A DNA stretch of 42,262 nucleotides from Paracoccaceae bacterium (GCA_028749255.1 JAQTYE010000005.1:1-42262); one strand, 5' to 3'; positions 1-8,274 are shown, numbered from the stretch's first letter. The notes: generated by a model not told the origin, from the letters alone. Translations and numbers: made by a program.

Positions 1-246
1 CATCCACGGTGTCGGTCACGCCGCTAAGCAGGCCGCCATCCGAACCGCCAAGAACGCCGCCCAGCAGACCGCCGTCCTCGCCACCCAGCACACCGCCGAG
101 CAGGCCATCCACGGTGTCGGTCACGCCGCTGAGCAGGCCGCCATCCGAACCGCCCAGGATGCCGCCAAGCAGACCGCCGTCGGAGCCACCCAACAGCCCG
201 CCCAGAAGGCCGCCGTTGGAACCGCCAGCCATCGTGTCATCGCCCA
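1..246 (-). repeat. 105-bp tandem repeat (35-residue GLLG-type units) in the adhesin-like gene
   Basis: The sequence starting at position 1 recurs at position 106 with few differences, giving a 105-bp period. Each unit reads [16 protein letters not shown] followed by a [13 protein letters not shown] segment. Shorter variants of the same Leu/Gly motif continue through 246 and, more degenerate, towards 670. The array continues past the window start. Confidence 0.75.
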
Positions 247-1306
247 GCAGGCCCTGGCCCGTCAGCGCGCCGACCAGCCCATCTTGACCAGTGATCGCGC
301 CGAGAAGGCCGTCGTTGCCCGCCCGATCGCCCAGCAGCCCTTCCGAGCCCGTCACGGCGCCCAGCAGACCGCTATTGCCGGTCACGGCGCCCAGCAGACC
401 ACCGTCGGAGACGACCGCGTCCAGGATGCCGTCATTGCTCGTGGGGGTCGTGTCGCCGGTTCCCAGAAGGCCAGTGCCGGTCAGGCCGCCGACCAGACCA
501 TCCGACCCGGTGATGCCAGCAAGCGCGCCATCGTTGCCCAGCAGCCCCTGCAGCAGGCCATCCGAACCGAGGACGCCGCCGAGCAGGCCGTTGTCGCCCA
601 GCAGGCCGGTGCCTCCGAGGGGGCCTTCGCCGCCGAGCAAGCCGGTGTCGCCGAGGATCGGATCGAGAAGGCCAATTTGGCCGTCGCCATCGCCGTCGCC
701 ATCGCCGTCGCCATCGCCGTCGCCATCGCCGTCGCCATCGCCGTCGCCGTCGCCATCGCCGTCGCCATCGCCGTCGCCATCGCCGTCGCCATCGCCATCG
801 CCGTCGCCATCGCCATCGCCGTCGCCATCGCCATCGCCGTCGCCATCGCCGTCGCCATCGCCGTCGCCATCGCCGTCGCCATCGCCATCGCCGTCGCCAT
901 CGCCGTCGCCGTCGCCGTCGCCATCGCCGTCGCCATCGCCGTCGCCATCGCCGTCGCCGTCGCCGTCGCCGTCGCCATCACCGCTGGCCAGGGCAACCGC
1001 CCCCAGCAGGCCTGCGCCGATTGCGGCGATCGCGCCGGGCTCCATGCCCTCGCCAAGGCTTCCGATCAGGACAGTTTCGGTGTTGCCGTCGATTCTGGCG
1101 GGGCTGCCATCCGAGAAGAACAGGCGGCTCACTTCGCCGTGCGGGCCTTTGACGAAGAAGTCTTCGACGATGATCTGCTTGTCCCCTTTGACCGTGACGA
1201 TCAGGTCCTTGCCGACTTTTTCATAACGCTGAACATCTGCGGAGAGGGCGGGCAGCAGCACATCCTTCGGCCCGTCGAGCGCGATTTTGGTGGTTTCCAT
1301 GGTCAT
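1..1306 (-). CDS. Large repetitive adhesin-like surface protein (BapA-type N-terminus), partial
   Basis: The minus strand is open from an ATG at 1306 to the window edge, so the 3' end lies outside; 435 codons are visible. A GGAG lies 8 nt before the ATG. Residues 1-85 form a compact non-repetitive domain (with VEDFFVKG and SRLFFSDG) that resembles the prefix domain of Bap/BapA-type biofilm proteins. Residues 91-108 are a Gly/Ala-rich hydrophobic stretch. Residues 109-209 are almost purely alternating Gly-Asp. The rest is Leu/Gly-rich with recurring GLLG and GGSDGGLL, ending in 35-residue repeats. There is no N-terminal signal peptide, which fits type I secretion of such adhesins (family knowledge, not shown here). 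The gene is divergent from a Tad pilus cluster, so a role in attachment is inferred. Other frames across the repeat also stay open but encode only simple dipeptide runs (VAIA, PSPS, MATA). Confidence 0.75.
   Translation of the reverse strand, partial: MTMETTKIALDGPKDVLLPALSADVQRYEKVGKDLIVTVKGDKQIIVEDFFVKGPHGEVSRLFFSDGSPARIDGNTETVLIGSLGEGMEPGAIAAIGAGLLGAVALASGDGDGDGDGDGDGDGDGDGDGDGDGDGDGDGDGDGDGDGDGDGDGDGDGDGDGDGDGDGDGDGDGDGDGDGDGDGDGDGDGDGDGDGDGDGDGDGDGDGDGQIGLLDPILGDTGLLGGEGPLGGTGLLGDNGLLGGVLGSDGLLQGLLGNDGALAGITGSDGLVGGLTGTGLLGTGDTTPTSNDGILDAVVSDGGLLGAVTGNSGLLGAVTGSEGLLGDRAGNDGLLGAITGQDGLVGALTGQGLLGDDTMAGGSNGGLLGGLLGGSDGGLLGGILGGSDGGLLSGVTDTVDGLLGGVLGGEDGGLLGGVLGGSDGGLLSGVTDTVD
681..980 (-). 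repeat. Hexanucleotide repeat tract encoding (Gly-Asp)n
   Basis: About 50 consecutive six-base units, read on the minus strand as GATGGC or GACGGC, encode about 100 residues of Gly-Asp in the adhesin-like gene. The units differ only by T or C at the third Asp position. Because the unit is six bases, slippage would change protein length without shifting the frame. Confidence 0.9.
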
Positions 1307-1377
1307 GTACGAATCTCCGTTGATCGTCTTTTACTGAGTTGGCGTTCGGGGCACTGATACGGAAGCGTCTACTGCCC

Positions 1378-1392
1378 ATACTTACGGATGTA
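1378..1392. promoter_or_regulatory. Candidate operator box, copy 1 (upstream of the adhesin-like gene)
   Basis: The sequence ATACTTACGGATGTA is a partial dyad (TAC...GTA) 72 bp upstream of the adhesin-like start codon at 1306. A near-identical box lies upstream of the pilin gene (2482-2496). The binding protein is unknown; shared control of adhesin and pilin is inferred. Confidence 0.35.
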
Positions 1393-1400
1393 TAAGCCAT

Positions 1401-1625
1401 CTAAAGAGATAAATCGTCAATCCTAAAGCCGGAAACGGATTGTTTCTGTTGTAGCTTTTCAACATACTTTTGGCTGGATGCCTCGTTGAGCGACATAAAA
1501 TCGGCAAGAAGCCCCGAGGTGCCCACGCAAAAGTCAGGTTCTGGGTGTCCAACTTCAAAAAAAATATGCTTTCTGGTGGGTAGGCGTTGCGCTTGCCGCG
1601 GACTTGGCCGAAAAGTTTTTCGCAA
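1401..1625 (-). CDS. Doubtful small ORF, 74 residues, unrecognised
   Basis: The frame runs from an ATG at 1625 to TAG at 1401-1403, inside the divergent intergenic region. Its residue mix looks protein-like in the second half (for example ADFMSLNEASS and GFRIDDLSL). The codons are AT-richer than in the surrounding genes and no clear ribosome binding site precedes the start. It could be a small gene, a decayed remnant, or chance. No family was recognised. Confidence 0.15.
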   Translation of the reverse strand: MRKTFRPSPRQAQRLPTRKHIFFEVGHPEPDFCVGTSGLLADFMSLNEASSQKYVEKLQQKQSVSGFRIDDLSL

Positions 1626-1672
1626 GTGGGGGCACAGGCGTCCCGTTCCACAGGTTTTATGAGGGTGAAACG

Positions 1673-2458
1673 ATGATCCGTGCGGGCCAAGCTCTTCTAT
1701 CCCTGATGGTTCTGGGAGGGTGTGCCGGGCTCGATGGGGGCTGGGTCTCGCCGCGGGCGGGGGGCTCGACCTCGGAGGCGGTGCAGGTGGCGCAGGCGAC
1801 CTACGAGGGCGGCGACTATACTCAGGCCGCAGCCCTGTTCGAGCGCGCCTCGCAGGCCGATATCAAATCGGTGCCCGCGCTGCTGGGGCTGGGGCGCAGC
1901 TATACCGCGCTTGGGCAATATATCCGTGCGGAAAACGCACTCACCCGGGCGCATACGCTGGCGCCGCGCAATACCGATGTGTTGAACGAGCTGGGCTTCC
2001 TCGCGCTCAGTCAGAAACAGCCGCGGCGCGCGATCGAGTATTACGACGCGGCGTTGCAGACCAGTCGACGCAGCCTGCCTGCGCTGACCGGCAAGGCGGT
2101 CTCGCTTGATTTCCTGTCGCGCTATGACGAGGCCCAGGTGGTCTATCGCGAGGCGCTGGGCTGGTATCCGACCGACTTCGCACTGCTGAGCAATTACGGC
2201 CTGTCGCAGGTCTTGTCGGGGCAGATCGGCGAGGGGGTGCGCGTGCTGGAAGAGTTGCTGCACGATCCAGTCAAGGGCAATGCGGTGCGGCAGAACATGG
2301 CATTGGCCTATGTGCTTGATGATCGGGATGCGGATGCGCGCGCGGTGCTTGCGGGGGTGGTGCCGGCGGCGACGATTGCCTCGATGATCACCTATTACCG
2401 CAAGATTCGCGTCGATTACAAAGCAGGCAAGCCGATCGGCTATCTGGTCTTTAACTGA
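1673..2458 (+). CDS. tadD: TPR-repeat lipoprotein, TadD-like (Flp pilus assembly)
   Basis: A 261-residue protein. The start at 1673 is chosen because GAGGG lies just upstream and the first residues then form a lipoprotein signal with lipobox LGGC (Cys17); an upstream in-frame ATG at 1604 would bury it. Residues about 34-210 hold several TPR units with the usual spacing of small and aromatic residues (YTQAAALFERA, ALLGLGRSYTALGQYIRAENAL, ALTGKAVSLDFLSRYDEA). TadD proteins are outer-membrane-associated lipoproteins that help assemble or localise the Tad secretin. Its place upstream of the pilin and CpaB genes supports this call. In many Tad loci tadD lies at the other end, after tadC, so the order is somewhat unusual. 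A general TPR lipoprotein is the alternative. Confidence 0.75.
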   Translation: MIRAGQALLSLMVLGGCAGLDGGWVSPRAGGSTSEAVQVAQATYEGGDYTQAAALFERASQADIKSVPALLGLGRSYTALGQYIRAENALTRAHTLAPRNTDVLNELGFLALSQKQPRRAIEYYDAALQTSRRSLPALTGKAVSLDFLSRYDEAQVVYREALGWYPTDFALLSNYGLSQVLSGQIGEGVRVLEELLHDPVKGNAVRQNMALAYVLDDRDADARAVLAGVVPAATIASMITYYRKIRVDYKAGKPIGYLVFN

Positions 2459-2464
2459 CAGCTG

Positions 2465-2480
2465 TAGGTCTGTTGACCTA
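2465..2480. promoter_or_regulatory. Perfect inverted repeat upstream of the pilin gene
   Basis: TAGGTC-TGTT-GACCTA is a perfect 6-bp inverted repeat directly after the TadD-like gene and 49 bp before the pilin ATG. The right arm overlaps a TTGACC that could serve as a -35 element, with TAATTT (2495-2500) as a poor -10 at 15-bp spacing. An operator is more likely than a terminator because no T-run follows. Confidence 0.35.
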
Positions 2481-2481
2481 T

Positions 2482-2496
2482 ATACTTATGTATGTA
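2482..2496. promoter_or_regulatory. Candidate operator box, copy 2 (upstream of the pilin gene)
   Basis: ATACTTATGTATGTA matches the box at 1378-1392 at 12 of 15 positions and lies 33 bp before the pilin start codon, overlapping the likely promoter. Its position next to the inverted repeat at 2465-2480 marks this as the control region of the pilus operon. Confidence 0.35.
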
Positions 2497-2528
2497 ATTT
2501 GGGACCTTGCGATCAGTGAGGACTTTGC

Positions 2529-2714
2529 ATGCGCAGCTTCAGACGGTTTCTTCGGCACGACGAAGGGGCGATCACGGTCGAATGGGTGGTGCTGACTGCG
2601 GCCGTCATCACGCTGGCCGCCTCCATCGGGTCCTACCTCGACATCTCGGTCAAAGACGAATTGAAGCGGATGATTGACAGCACTTTATCGAATGGAAGTT
2701 CTTCCAGACAATAG
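2529..2714 (+). CDS. flp: Small Flp/type IVb pilin-like protein
   Basis: A 61-residue protein with a basic N-terminus (MRSFRRFLRHDEG) followed by a hydrophobic helix, the layout of Flp prepilins. The expected cleavage site is Gly13-Ala14. Counting from it, Glu is at +5 as in Flp pilins, but the following residue is Trp (AITVEWV) where Flp pilins usually have Tyr. It would be the main subunit of a Tad pilus, extracted from the inner membrane after prepilin peptidase cleavage. It sits between TadD-like and CpaB genes. No prepilin peptidase gene is in the window. Codon use before and within the start is AT-richer than in the neighbours. Confidence 0.7.
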   Translation: MRSFRRFLRHDEGAITVEWVVLTAAVITLAASIGSYLDISVKDELKRMIDSTLSNGSSSRQ

Positions 2715-2778
2715 TTTGATGTTTTCATTGCTGCAATCGAAAGTCTATAGTGCATCAGACTTAGGACGGGTTCCATAG

Positions 2779-3699
2779 ATGCATGTGAAAGTCATTCTGC
2801 TGATTGCGGTCGGGCTGGTCTTGATCATCCTCTCGGCCACCGGGACACTGTATTTCGTCCAGCAGGCGAAACAGCAGGTGGCCACCGTTCGAACGCAGCT
2901 TGATGCCTATGGGGATCGGGTGTCGGTTCCCGTTCCGGCGCGCAAGATCGCCCGCGGAGAGGCGGTGCATCTGGCGGATTTCACCATGATCGAGGTGCCG
3001 AAAGCCTATCTGCCGCATGGCGTGCTGGATTATCTGCCGCAGCTGCCCAAAACCGAGACGGCACAATATGTGGCCTTGGCCGAACTGGAGCCCGGCCACA
3101 TCATGTTGCCCGGGGATCTTGCGGTGGCCTCTGATCCGCAGCAGGCCATCGAACTGAGGGTGGATGGCGGCACTATGACGTTGATCGCGCCGGTCAATCT
3201 GGCCGAGCAGGCCGGACAGCTTGCGCCGGGTGCCCATGTTGATGCGTTTTGGCGTCGCGATGTCGGGGGCGGTGCGACAGAGACGCGGCTGCTGGGCGAG
3301 GGGCTGCGGCTGCGGTCGTTCCTGCGCACCGAGGGGGAGCCGAAGAAATGGATCGGCGCGGAGCCGGCGGAGGCGAGCGCTGTGATGGTCGAGGCAGACC
3401 CGGAGGTCATCGTGCGTCTGATACAGGCGCAGGGGACGGGCGATCTGTTCATCGTCCGCTCGGGCGGGGTGATGCGGAGCGCAAGCGGCGAAATCGTGGT
3501 CGGCAATACGGAATTGCGCGCGCTGGGTCTGGTGGCCTGCAATGCCGCGGCGGGGGCGGATGCGGCAACGACGCAACCGGCGGACCTGAGCGAAACATTG
3601 CGGCGCGCGATGGATGCAGGCGGGCAGGAAAAAGAGCTGTGCTCCTTGGCTGTGGTGCGTCAGGCGACTCGGTCGTTCATTCAGGTTCCATGCGAGTAA
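2779..3699 (+). CDS. cpaB: Flp pilus assembly protein CpaB/RcpC (SAF domain)
   Basis: A 306-residue protein. One N-terminal membrane helix (about residues 4-25) is followed by a periplasmic SAF/CpaB domain (about 45-120), with the typical VPARKIARGEAVHLADF and LEPGHIMLPGDL segments. The C-terminal part contains a paired motif around LIQAQGTGDLF. CpaB/RcpC works in the periplasm with the Tad secretin. It is followed 7 nt later by the CpaE gene, so the two are probably co-transcribed. The start at 2779 has GGACGGG upstream at a rather long distance. The protein ends in a short Cys-containing tail (IQVPCE). Confidence 0.85.
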   Translation: MHVKVILLIAVGLVLIILSATGTLYFVQQAKQQVATVRTQLDAYGDRVSVPVPARKIARGEAVHLADFTMIEVPKAYLPHGVLDYLPQLPKTETAQYVALAELEPGHIMLPGDLAVASDPQQAIELRVDGGTMTLIAPVNLAEQAGQLAPGAHVDAFWRRDVGGGATETRLLGEGLRLRSFLRTEGEPKKWIGAEPAEASAVMVEADPEVIVRLIQAQGTGDLFIVRSGGVMRSASGEIVVGNTELRALGLVACNAAAGADAATTQPADLSETLRRAMDAGGQEKELCSLAVVRQATRSFIQVPCE

Positions 3700-3706
3700 C
3701 CCGCAG

Positions 3707-5023
3707 ATGACCCTGTCGGAGCTGAAAATATGCACGGTGGCGGACGGGTTGGAAGCGGTTCTGCGCTTGGCCGGGCTGTTGGCCCGATTGCAGGGCGTGG
3801 CGTCGCGGATTGATCTGCAGCTCTCCGAGGCGCTGGCGGTGTTTGCCGAAAGTGACAGCGACAGGTTCGATCTGATCCTGGTCGCCCCCGCTGATCTGAC
3901 GCGGTCTGCGGACAGTTTGCGTGGGGTGCTGGGGAAAGCGAGCCGTTTGAATGCCGAGGTTCTTGTTATTCTGCCCGAGACTGCGGCGATCCCTGCCGGG
4001 CTCCCGGCTTCGGTGCGGGTGCTGGTCGGGCCGCCGTTTCCCAAAGGCGGAATGGACGCGCTGCTTGCGGTGGCCCGCCCCGTCGAAAGCCCGCCGCTCG
4101 CGGCGCCGGATATGCCGCCCGCTCTGCGCAAGGGGGGGATTTTGCGTCGGTTTCGGAAATCCGCGGAGGCCGCCCCTGCGCAGGCCCCGGTTTCGGGGCT
4201 GTTTGTCGGCGGCAGCACGCCAATTGAAACGATTGTCGTGCAGGGAACGTGCGGAGGGGCCGGTGCCACCACCTTTGCGACCAATCTTGCGGTCGAGCTG
4301 GCCGCCCGCCGGGCCACGCCGCAAGGCGGTGCGGCGGTCTGCCTGCTGGATCTGAACCTGCAATTCGGCAATGTCGCCAACTATCTGGATCTGCAGGAAA
4401 CCTCGCGCGTGTCCGACGCCTATCGCAATTTGTCGCGGCTGGATGGCGATGCGTTTCTGGCCTGCCTGCAACCGATAGAGCCGGGGCTGCAGGTGTTCAC
4501 GTCGCCGCCCGATCTGGTGCCGATGGATGCGCTTGGCGGCTCGGGATTTGACCGGCTGCTGGATTGTGCGCGCGCCGTCGCCCCGCTGGTGGTGATCGAC
4601 ATGCCGCCGGTGCTGACCGATTGGTCCGAACAGGCGTTCAACATTGCCGACCGGGTGCTGTGCGTCAGCCTGCTGGATGTGCGTGCCGCGCATAATGCGC
4701 GCCATATCGCCTCGGTGATGAAGGCCATCGGTCTGCCCGCCGCGCGGGTCCGGCATATTCTGAACCGCGCCGCGCCGAAACGGGGCGGCGATCTGATGTT
4801 GCGGGTGCGCAAGTTCGAGCAGGGGCTGGGCACTGCCTTCGATGCCCTTCTGTCCGACGGCGGTGCCGAAGTCAGCACGGCCTGCGATCTGGGGCACAGC
4901 CTGCGCAAGGCCTGCCCGGCGAACCCGCTTGCGCGCGAAATTCACCGGTTGGCGCAGAGTGTTCCGGCACGCAGGATTGGCGCCCAGGATCTGAGTGCAG
5001 AGGTGTCCGATGTCGATCTTTGA
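3707..5023 (+). CDS. cpaE: Tad pilus localisation/assembly protein CpaE/TadZ
   Basis: A 438-residue protein. The start MTLSELK at 3707 follows the CpaB stop by 7 nt; an earlier in-frame ATG at 3614 lies inside cpaB and is rejected. Residues 1-120 resemble the receiver-like N-terminal domain of TadZ. Residues about 175-400 are a ParA/MinD-like domain. The P-loop reads GTCGGAGATT (residues 180-189): both lysines of the deviant Walker A motif are absent, as reported for atypical TadZ-type ATPases. Later ParA-like features are VCLLDLNLQFGN and LVVIDMPP. TadZ/CpaE directs the pilus machine to its place in the cell. The 3' end overlaps the CpaF gene by 14 nt. Confidence 0.85.
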   Translation: MTLSELKICTVADGLEAVLRLAGLLARLQGVASRIDLQLSEALAVFAESDSDRFDLILVAPADLTRSADSLRGVLGKASRLNAEVLVILPETAAIPAGLPASVRVLVGPPFPKGGMDALLAVARPVESPPLAAPDMPPALRKGGILRRFRKSAEAAPAQAPVSGLFVGGSTPIETIVVQGTCGGAGATTFATNLAVELAARRATPQGGAAVCLLDLNLQFGNVANYLDLQETSRVSDAYRNLSRLDGDAFLACLQPIEPGLQVFTSPPDLVPMDALGGSGFDRLLDCARAVAPLVVIDMPPVLTDWSEQAFNIADRVLCVSLLDVRAAHNARHIASVMKAIGLPAARVRHILNRAAPKRGGDLMLRVRKFEQGLGTAFDALLSDGGAEVSTACDLGHSLRKACPANPLAREIHRLAQSVPARRIGAQDLSAEVSDVDL

Positions 5024-6449
5024 CGAATTCCGCCACACGCAGATCGACAACCGGGCCGCAGGTGATCGGACCGCGCCCGGATCAGCCTCGACAGAGGCGG
5101 CGCCTGCGCAATCCTTCGCGCCGCCGCCACCGCGTCTGGACGGTGGAGAAAGCCCGACGGAATCGGGGTTGATGCAGGAACGGCGCCGGAAGCTGACGGC
5201 GCTGCGGCAGGCGGCCCATGCCGAACTGCTGGAAACCTTCAACCTTTCGGCGCTGATGCAGTTCTCGGAAGACGAGATCAAAACCGAAATCGGCAATATC
5301 GTGCGCGGGATCATTCCCAAGACCGCCGTGGCGCTGAGCCGGTCGGAGCGTGATCAGCTGATCTCGGAGCTGTATTACGAGGTGATGGGGCTGGGGCCGC
5401 TTGAGGTGCTGCTCAAGGATGACACGATTTCGGACATTCTGATCAACGGCCCCGAGCAGGTGCTGGTCGAGCGCAACGGTCTGATCGAGGAAACCGATGT
5501 GCAGTTCCAGAGCGAGGGCCACCTGCGGCGCATCTTGCAAAAGGTGCTGGCCGCCACGGGGCGGCGGCTGGATGAATCGGTGCCCTATGTCGATGCGCGC
5601 CTGCCGGACGGATCGCGGCTCAACGCGGTGATTTCGCCGATTGCGATGGACGGCACGCTGGTGTCGATCCGCAAACGGCGGCGCGAGCAGTTGAGCCTTG
5701 AGCAGATCGAATTCAACGGCACGCTGAACGCCAAGATGGCGGCCTATCTGCGTGCGGCGGTGGCCAGTCGGCTGAATATCGTCGTCTCGGGCGGCACCGG
5801 ATCGGGCAAATCGACGATGCTTAACGCGTTGTCGGCCTATATCAGCAAGCGCGAGCGGATCCTGACCATCGAAGATACCGCCGAGCTGGAATTGCAGCAA
5901 TCCCATGTCGGACGAATGGAAAGCCGCCCGCCCAATGTCGAGGGCAAGGGGGCGGTGACCCAGCGCGACTGTCTGCGCAATGCGCTGCGGATGCGCCCCG
6001 ACCGGATCATCGTCGGCGAAATCCGTGGCGAAGAGGTCATCGACATGCTGCAGGCGATGAACACGGGTCACAACGGCTCGATGACCACGATCCACTCCAA
6101 TTCGGCGCGCGATGCCACGCTGCGGATCGAAAACATGATCGCCATGGCCGGGATCGAAATTCCGCTGTCGGCGCTGCGCCGCCAGATTTCCAGCGCGATC
6201 CATGTCATCGTCCATGTCGAGCGCCTGCAAGATGGTGCGCGTAAAATTATGTCGATCCAAGAGGTTATCGGCTGTGAAGGAGAGGTCCTGACGATGCAGG
6301 AGCTGTTTTTCTTCGAACAGGACGGGATCTTGCCGAACGGGCGGGTCGAGGGCCATTTCTCGACCGCCGGTGTGCGGTCGCATTTCATTGACCACTTCCG
6401 GCGCTGGAACATCCGGCTGCCCGATACGACCTTCACCGAGGCGGGCTGA
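5010..6449 (+). CDS. cpaF: Tad pilus secretion ATPase CpaF/TadA
   Basis: A 479-residue type II/IV secretion ATPase. The start MSIFDEF at 5010 has AGGTG upstream and overlaps the cpaE end. The first 70 residues are low in conservation. The N-terminal ATPase subdomain (about 90-230) contains the typical [16 protein letters not shown] and VLVERNG segments. Walker A is GGTGSGKST (Lys267), followed by the Asp box ([10 protein letters not shown]), Walker B region ([13 protein letters not shown]) and His box ([14 protein letters not shown]). TadA hexamers power pilus assembly at the cytoplasmic face. The stop codon overlaps the tadB start (TGATG). Confidence 0.93.
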   Translation: MSIFDEFRHTQIDNRAAGDRTAPGSASTEAAPAQSFAPPPPRLDGGESPTESGLMQERRRKLTALRQAAHAELLETFNLSALMQFSEDEIKTEIGNIVRGIIPKTAVALSRSERDQLISELYYEVMGLGPLEVLLKDDTISDILINGPEQVLVERNGLIEETDVQFQSEGHLRRILQKVLAATGRRLDESVPYVDARLPDGSRLNAVISPIAMDGTLVSIRKRRREQLSLEQIEFNGTLNAKMAAYLRAAVASRLNIVVSGGTGSGKSTMLNALSAYISKRERILTIEDTAELELQQSHVGRMESRPPNVEGKGAVTQRDCLRNALRMRPDRIIVGEIRGEEVIDMLQAMNTGHNGSMTTIHSNSARDATLRIENMIAMAGIEIPLSALRRQISSAIHVIVHVERLQDGARKIMSIQEVIGCEGEVLTMQELFFFEQDGILPNGRVEGHFSTAGVRSHFIDHFRRWNIRLPDTTFTEAG

Positions 6450-7411
6450 TGGATTTCGGGGGGCTGCTGGTTCTGTTTATGGTGGCTGGCGGGCTGTCGC
6501 TGCTGGGGGCGGGGCTGGTCTGGAGGCGGGATCTGCTGGCGCTGCGGCGGGCCCGGATTGCCCGGCGTTATGCGGGGGAACCAGTGCGCGCCGAGGATCT
6601 GCACGAAGCGCTTGGCAAGCCGCGGGAGCAGTTGCTGAACCCTGATCACGAGGGCAAGCTGTGGCTGTTGTTTGGCATTTCGCCCAAGGCGTTTGACGCG
6701 TTTCGGGCCGATCAGCCGCGGTATTTCTGGATCGCGGGTTTTGGGACGGTTGCGACCGTCACGCTGATCTTGGTGCGGATGCTGGGGCTGGCGTTTGGCT
6801 GGGCGTTGCCGATCATGGCGGTGTTGATGGTGCTGGCGCTGTATCTTGCGATCAGCTTTCATGAACGCCGTCGGATGGGGCAGATCGAAGATCGACTGCC
6901 CGAGGCGTTCGACATTGTCGCGCGCTGCCTGCGGATCGGGATGCCGGTGAACGCTGCGCTGCGGGTTGTCGCGCAGGATCTGTCGGGGGTGATCGCCAAG
7001 GAATTCATGATCACCGCAGACCAGATCAGCTATGGCAAGGAGATGGTCGAGGCGCTGCGTGAAATGGCTCAGCGCACGAACAGCTGGGCGCTGCGGTTTT
7101 TCGGAGCGGCGGTCGCTATTCAGGTCGAGACCGGGGGTAATCTGGTCGATGTGGTGGAGCGGTTGGCCACTCTGACCCGCGGGCGGATCCAGTTGCAGCG
7201 CAAGGTGCGGGCGATGACCGCCGAGGCGGTCTGGTCGGGGCGGTTCCTGTCGGCCTTTCCGGTCGTCGCGGGGGCGATGATCTGGCTGATCAACCCGGAC
7301 TATTTTGAAAATGTCATGAACAAACCCTACCTGATCCCGCTGGCGCTGCTGATCATCGCGCTGCTGATCGCCAATATCATTTTCATGCAGCGTCTTGTGA
7401 GGTTCGAGTGA
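6449..7411 (+). CDS. tadB: Tad pilus inner-membrane platform protein TadB
   Basis: A 320-residue GspF-like membrane protein. It has an N-terminal membrane helix (about 5-25), a pair of helices near 88-130, and a C-terminal pair (about 255-315), with a T2SSF domain between (IEDRLPEAFDIVARCLRIGMPV through RTNSWALRFFGAAVAIQVETGGNL). TadB and TadC together form the inner-membrane platform on which the ATPase acts. The ATG overlaps the cpaF stop by one base, indicating translational coupling. Confidence 0.9.
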   Translation: MDFGGLLVLFMVAGGLSLLGAGLVWRRDLLALRRARIARRYAGEPVRAEDLHEALGKPREQLLNPDHEGKLWLLFGISPKAFDAFRADQPRYFWIAGFGTVATVTLILVRMLGLAFGWALPIMAVLMVLALYLAISFHERRRMGQIEDRLPEAFDIVARCLRIGMPVNAALRVVAQDLSGVIAKEFMITADQISYGKEMVEALREMAQRTNSWALRFFGAAVAIQVETGGNLVDVVERLATLTRGRIQLQRKVRAMTAEAVWSGRFLSAFPVVAGAMIWLINPDYFENVMNKPYLIPLALLIIALLIANIIFMQRLVRFE

Positions 7412-8274
7412 TGCCGGAGGATTGGCTCACCGTGGGGATGTTGCTGGGCGGCAGCCTGCTGCTGGCGGGGCTGGCGCTGCACATGAAGATGCGGTTGGCG
7501 GGGCCGGTGCAGGGTGGCCCGATCCGGCCTGATCCCGCCGCCGACCGCCTGCTGAGTGCGCCGCAGTCGGACACTGAAAGCAGCCTGCGGATGGATCTGG
7601 CGCGCGCGGGGTTTCCGCAGGCCTCTGCCGAGACGATTTTCGGGATACTCAAGCTGGGGTTTGGGGTCATTGGGCTGATCATCGCGGTGGTGTTGACCTC
7701 GTCGGTGCCGATGCTGTCGAAACTGCAGTTTCCGGCACGCGCCGGGATCATGGTGATGTCCTTCGGGATTGGCTATCTGCTGCCCATAAAGGTGCTGCAA
7801 CAGCGGGTACGGGCCTATCGCGTGCGGATTGACCGCGCGGTGCCCGATGCGTTGGACCTGATGCAGATCTGCGTGGATGCCGGGCAGTCGCTGGATCAGG
7901 CGTTTTTGCGCATTGCGCGCGAACTGGCGCCGGTGCATCCCGAGCTCGCCTCGCATTTTGCCTGGTCGAGCGAGGCCATCGCCGCCGGTCTGGAGCGACA
8001 GGAAGCCTTGCTCCGGGTTGCGCAGGAAACCGGCAACGAGGATCTGCGGCTGTTGGCGATGACTGTCGTGCAGGCGGCCAAGTTGGGCACGCCGATCTCG
8101 CGCACGCTGCGGGTTTTCGGCGACGATCTGCGCGATCGACATGTGCGCAAGATCGAAGAAAAGACCAGTGTGCTGCCAACGAAAATGACACTCGGAACCA
8201 TGTTTTTCACGGTTCCGCCCCTGTTGATCTTGCTGTTGACGCCCGCAATCGTTCGCATCACTGAAATGCTGTGA
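7411..8274 (+). CDS. tadC: Tad pilus inner-membrane platform protein TadC
   Basis: A 287-residue GspF-like membrane protein that pairs with TadB. It shows an N-terminal helix (about 5-22), a central helix pair (about 73-125), a T2SSF domain (VPDALDLMQICVDAGQSLDQ, GTPISRTLRVFGDDLR) and a final membrane helix. The ATG at 7411 shares one base with the tadB stop; a GTG at 7408, one codon earlier, is possible. GAGG at 7398-7401 fits either start. Confidence 0.9.
   Translation: MPEDWLTVGMLLGGSLLLAGLALHMKMRLAGPVQGGPIRPDPAADRLLSAPQSDTESSLRMDLARAGFPQASAETIFGILKLGFGVIGLIIAVVLTSSVPMLSKLQFPARAGIMVMSFGIGYLLPIKVLQQRVRAYRVRIDRAVPDALDLMQICVDAGQSLDQAFLRIARELAPVHPELASHFAWSSEAIAAGLERQEALLRVAQETGNEDLRLLAMTVVQAAKLGTPISRTLRVFGDDLRDRHVRKIEEKTSVLPTKMTLGTMFFTVPPLLILLLTPAIVRITEML

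Larger units (their letters stand above)
1307..1672. other. Divergent intergenic region between the adhesin-like gene and the Tad cluster
   Basis: This 366-bp stretch is AT-richer than its surroundings. It must hold the promoters for the minus-strand adhesin-like gene and the plus-strand TadD-like gene. It contains an ATACTTA-N3-ATGTA box (1378-1392) and a run of eight A near 1557-1564. One doubtful minus-strand reading frame (1401-1625) is listed separately. No other gene or RNA was recognised. Confidence 0.6.

Noticed and set aside
681..980. CRISPR-like or non-coding satellite array
   Set aside because: There are no spacers and the unit is six bases; the tract is continuous coding sequence with silent differences.
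481..1056. Minus-strand frame with Met-Ala-Thr-Ala repeats
   Set aside because: Same strand as the adhesin-like gene but a different frame; it has only dipeptide repeats and no start signal.
284..1357. Plus-strand frame with a long Val-Ala-Ile-Ala run, and a second with Pro-Ser repeats
   Set aside because: They are other-frame readings of the six-base repeat. The minus-strand Gly-Asp frame has a ribosome site, a non-repetitive N-terminal domain and a coherent repeat family.
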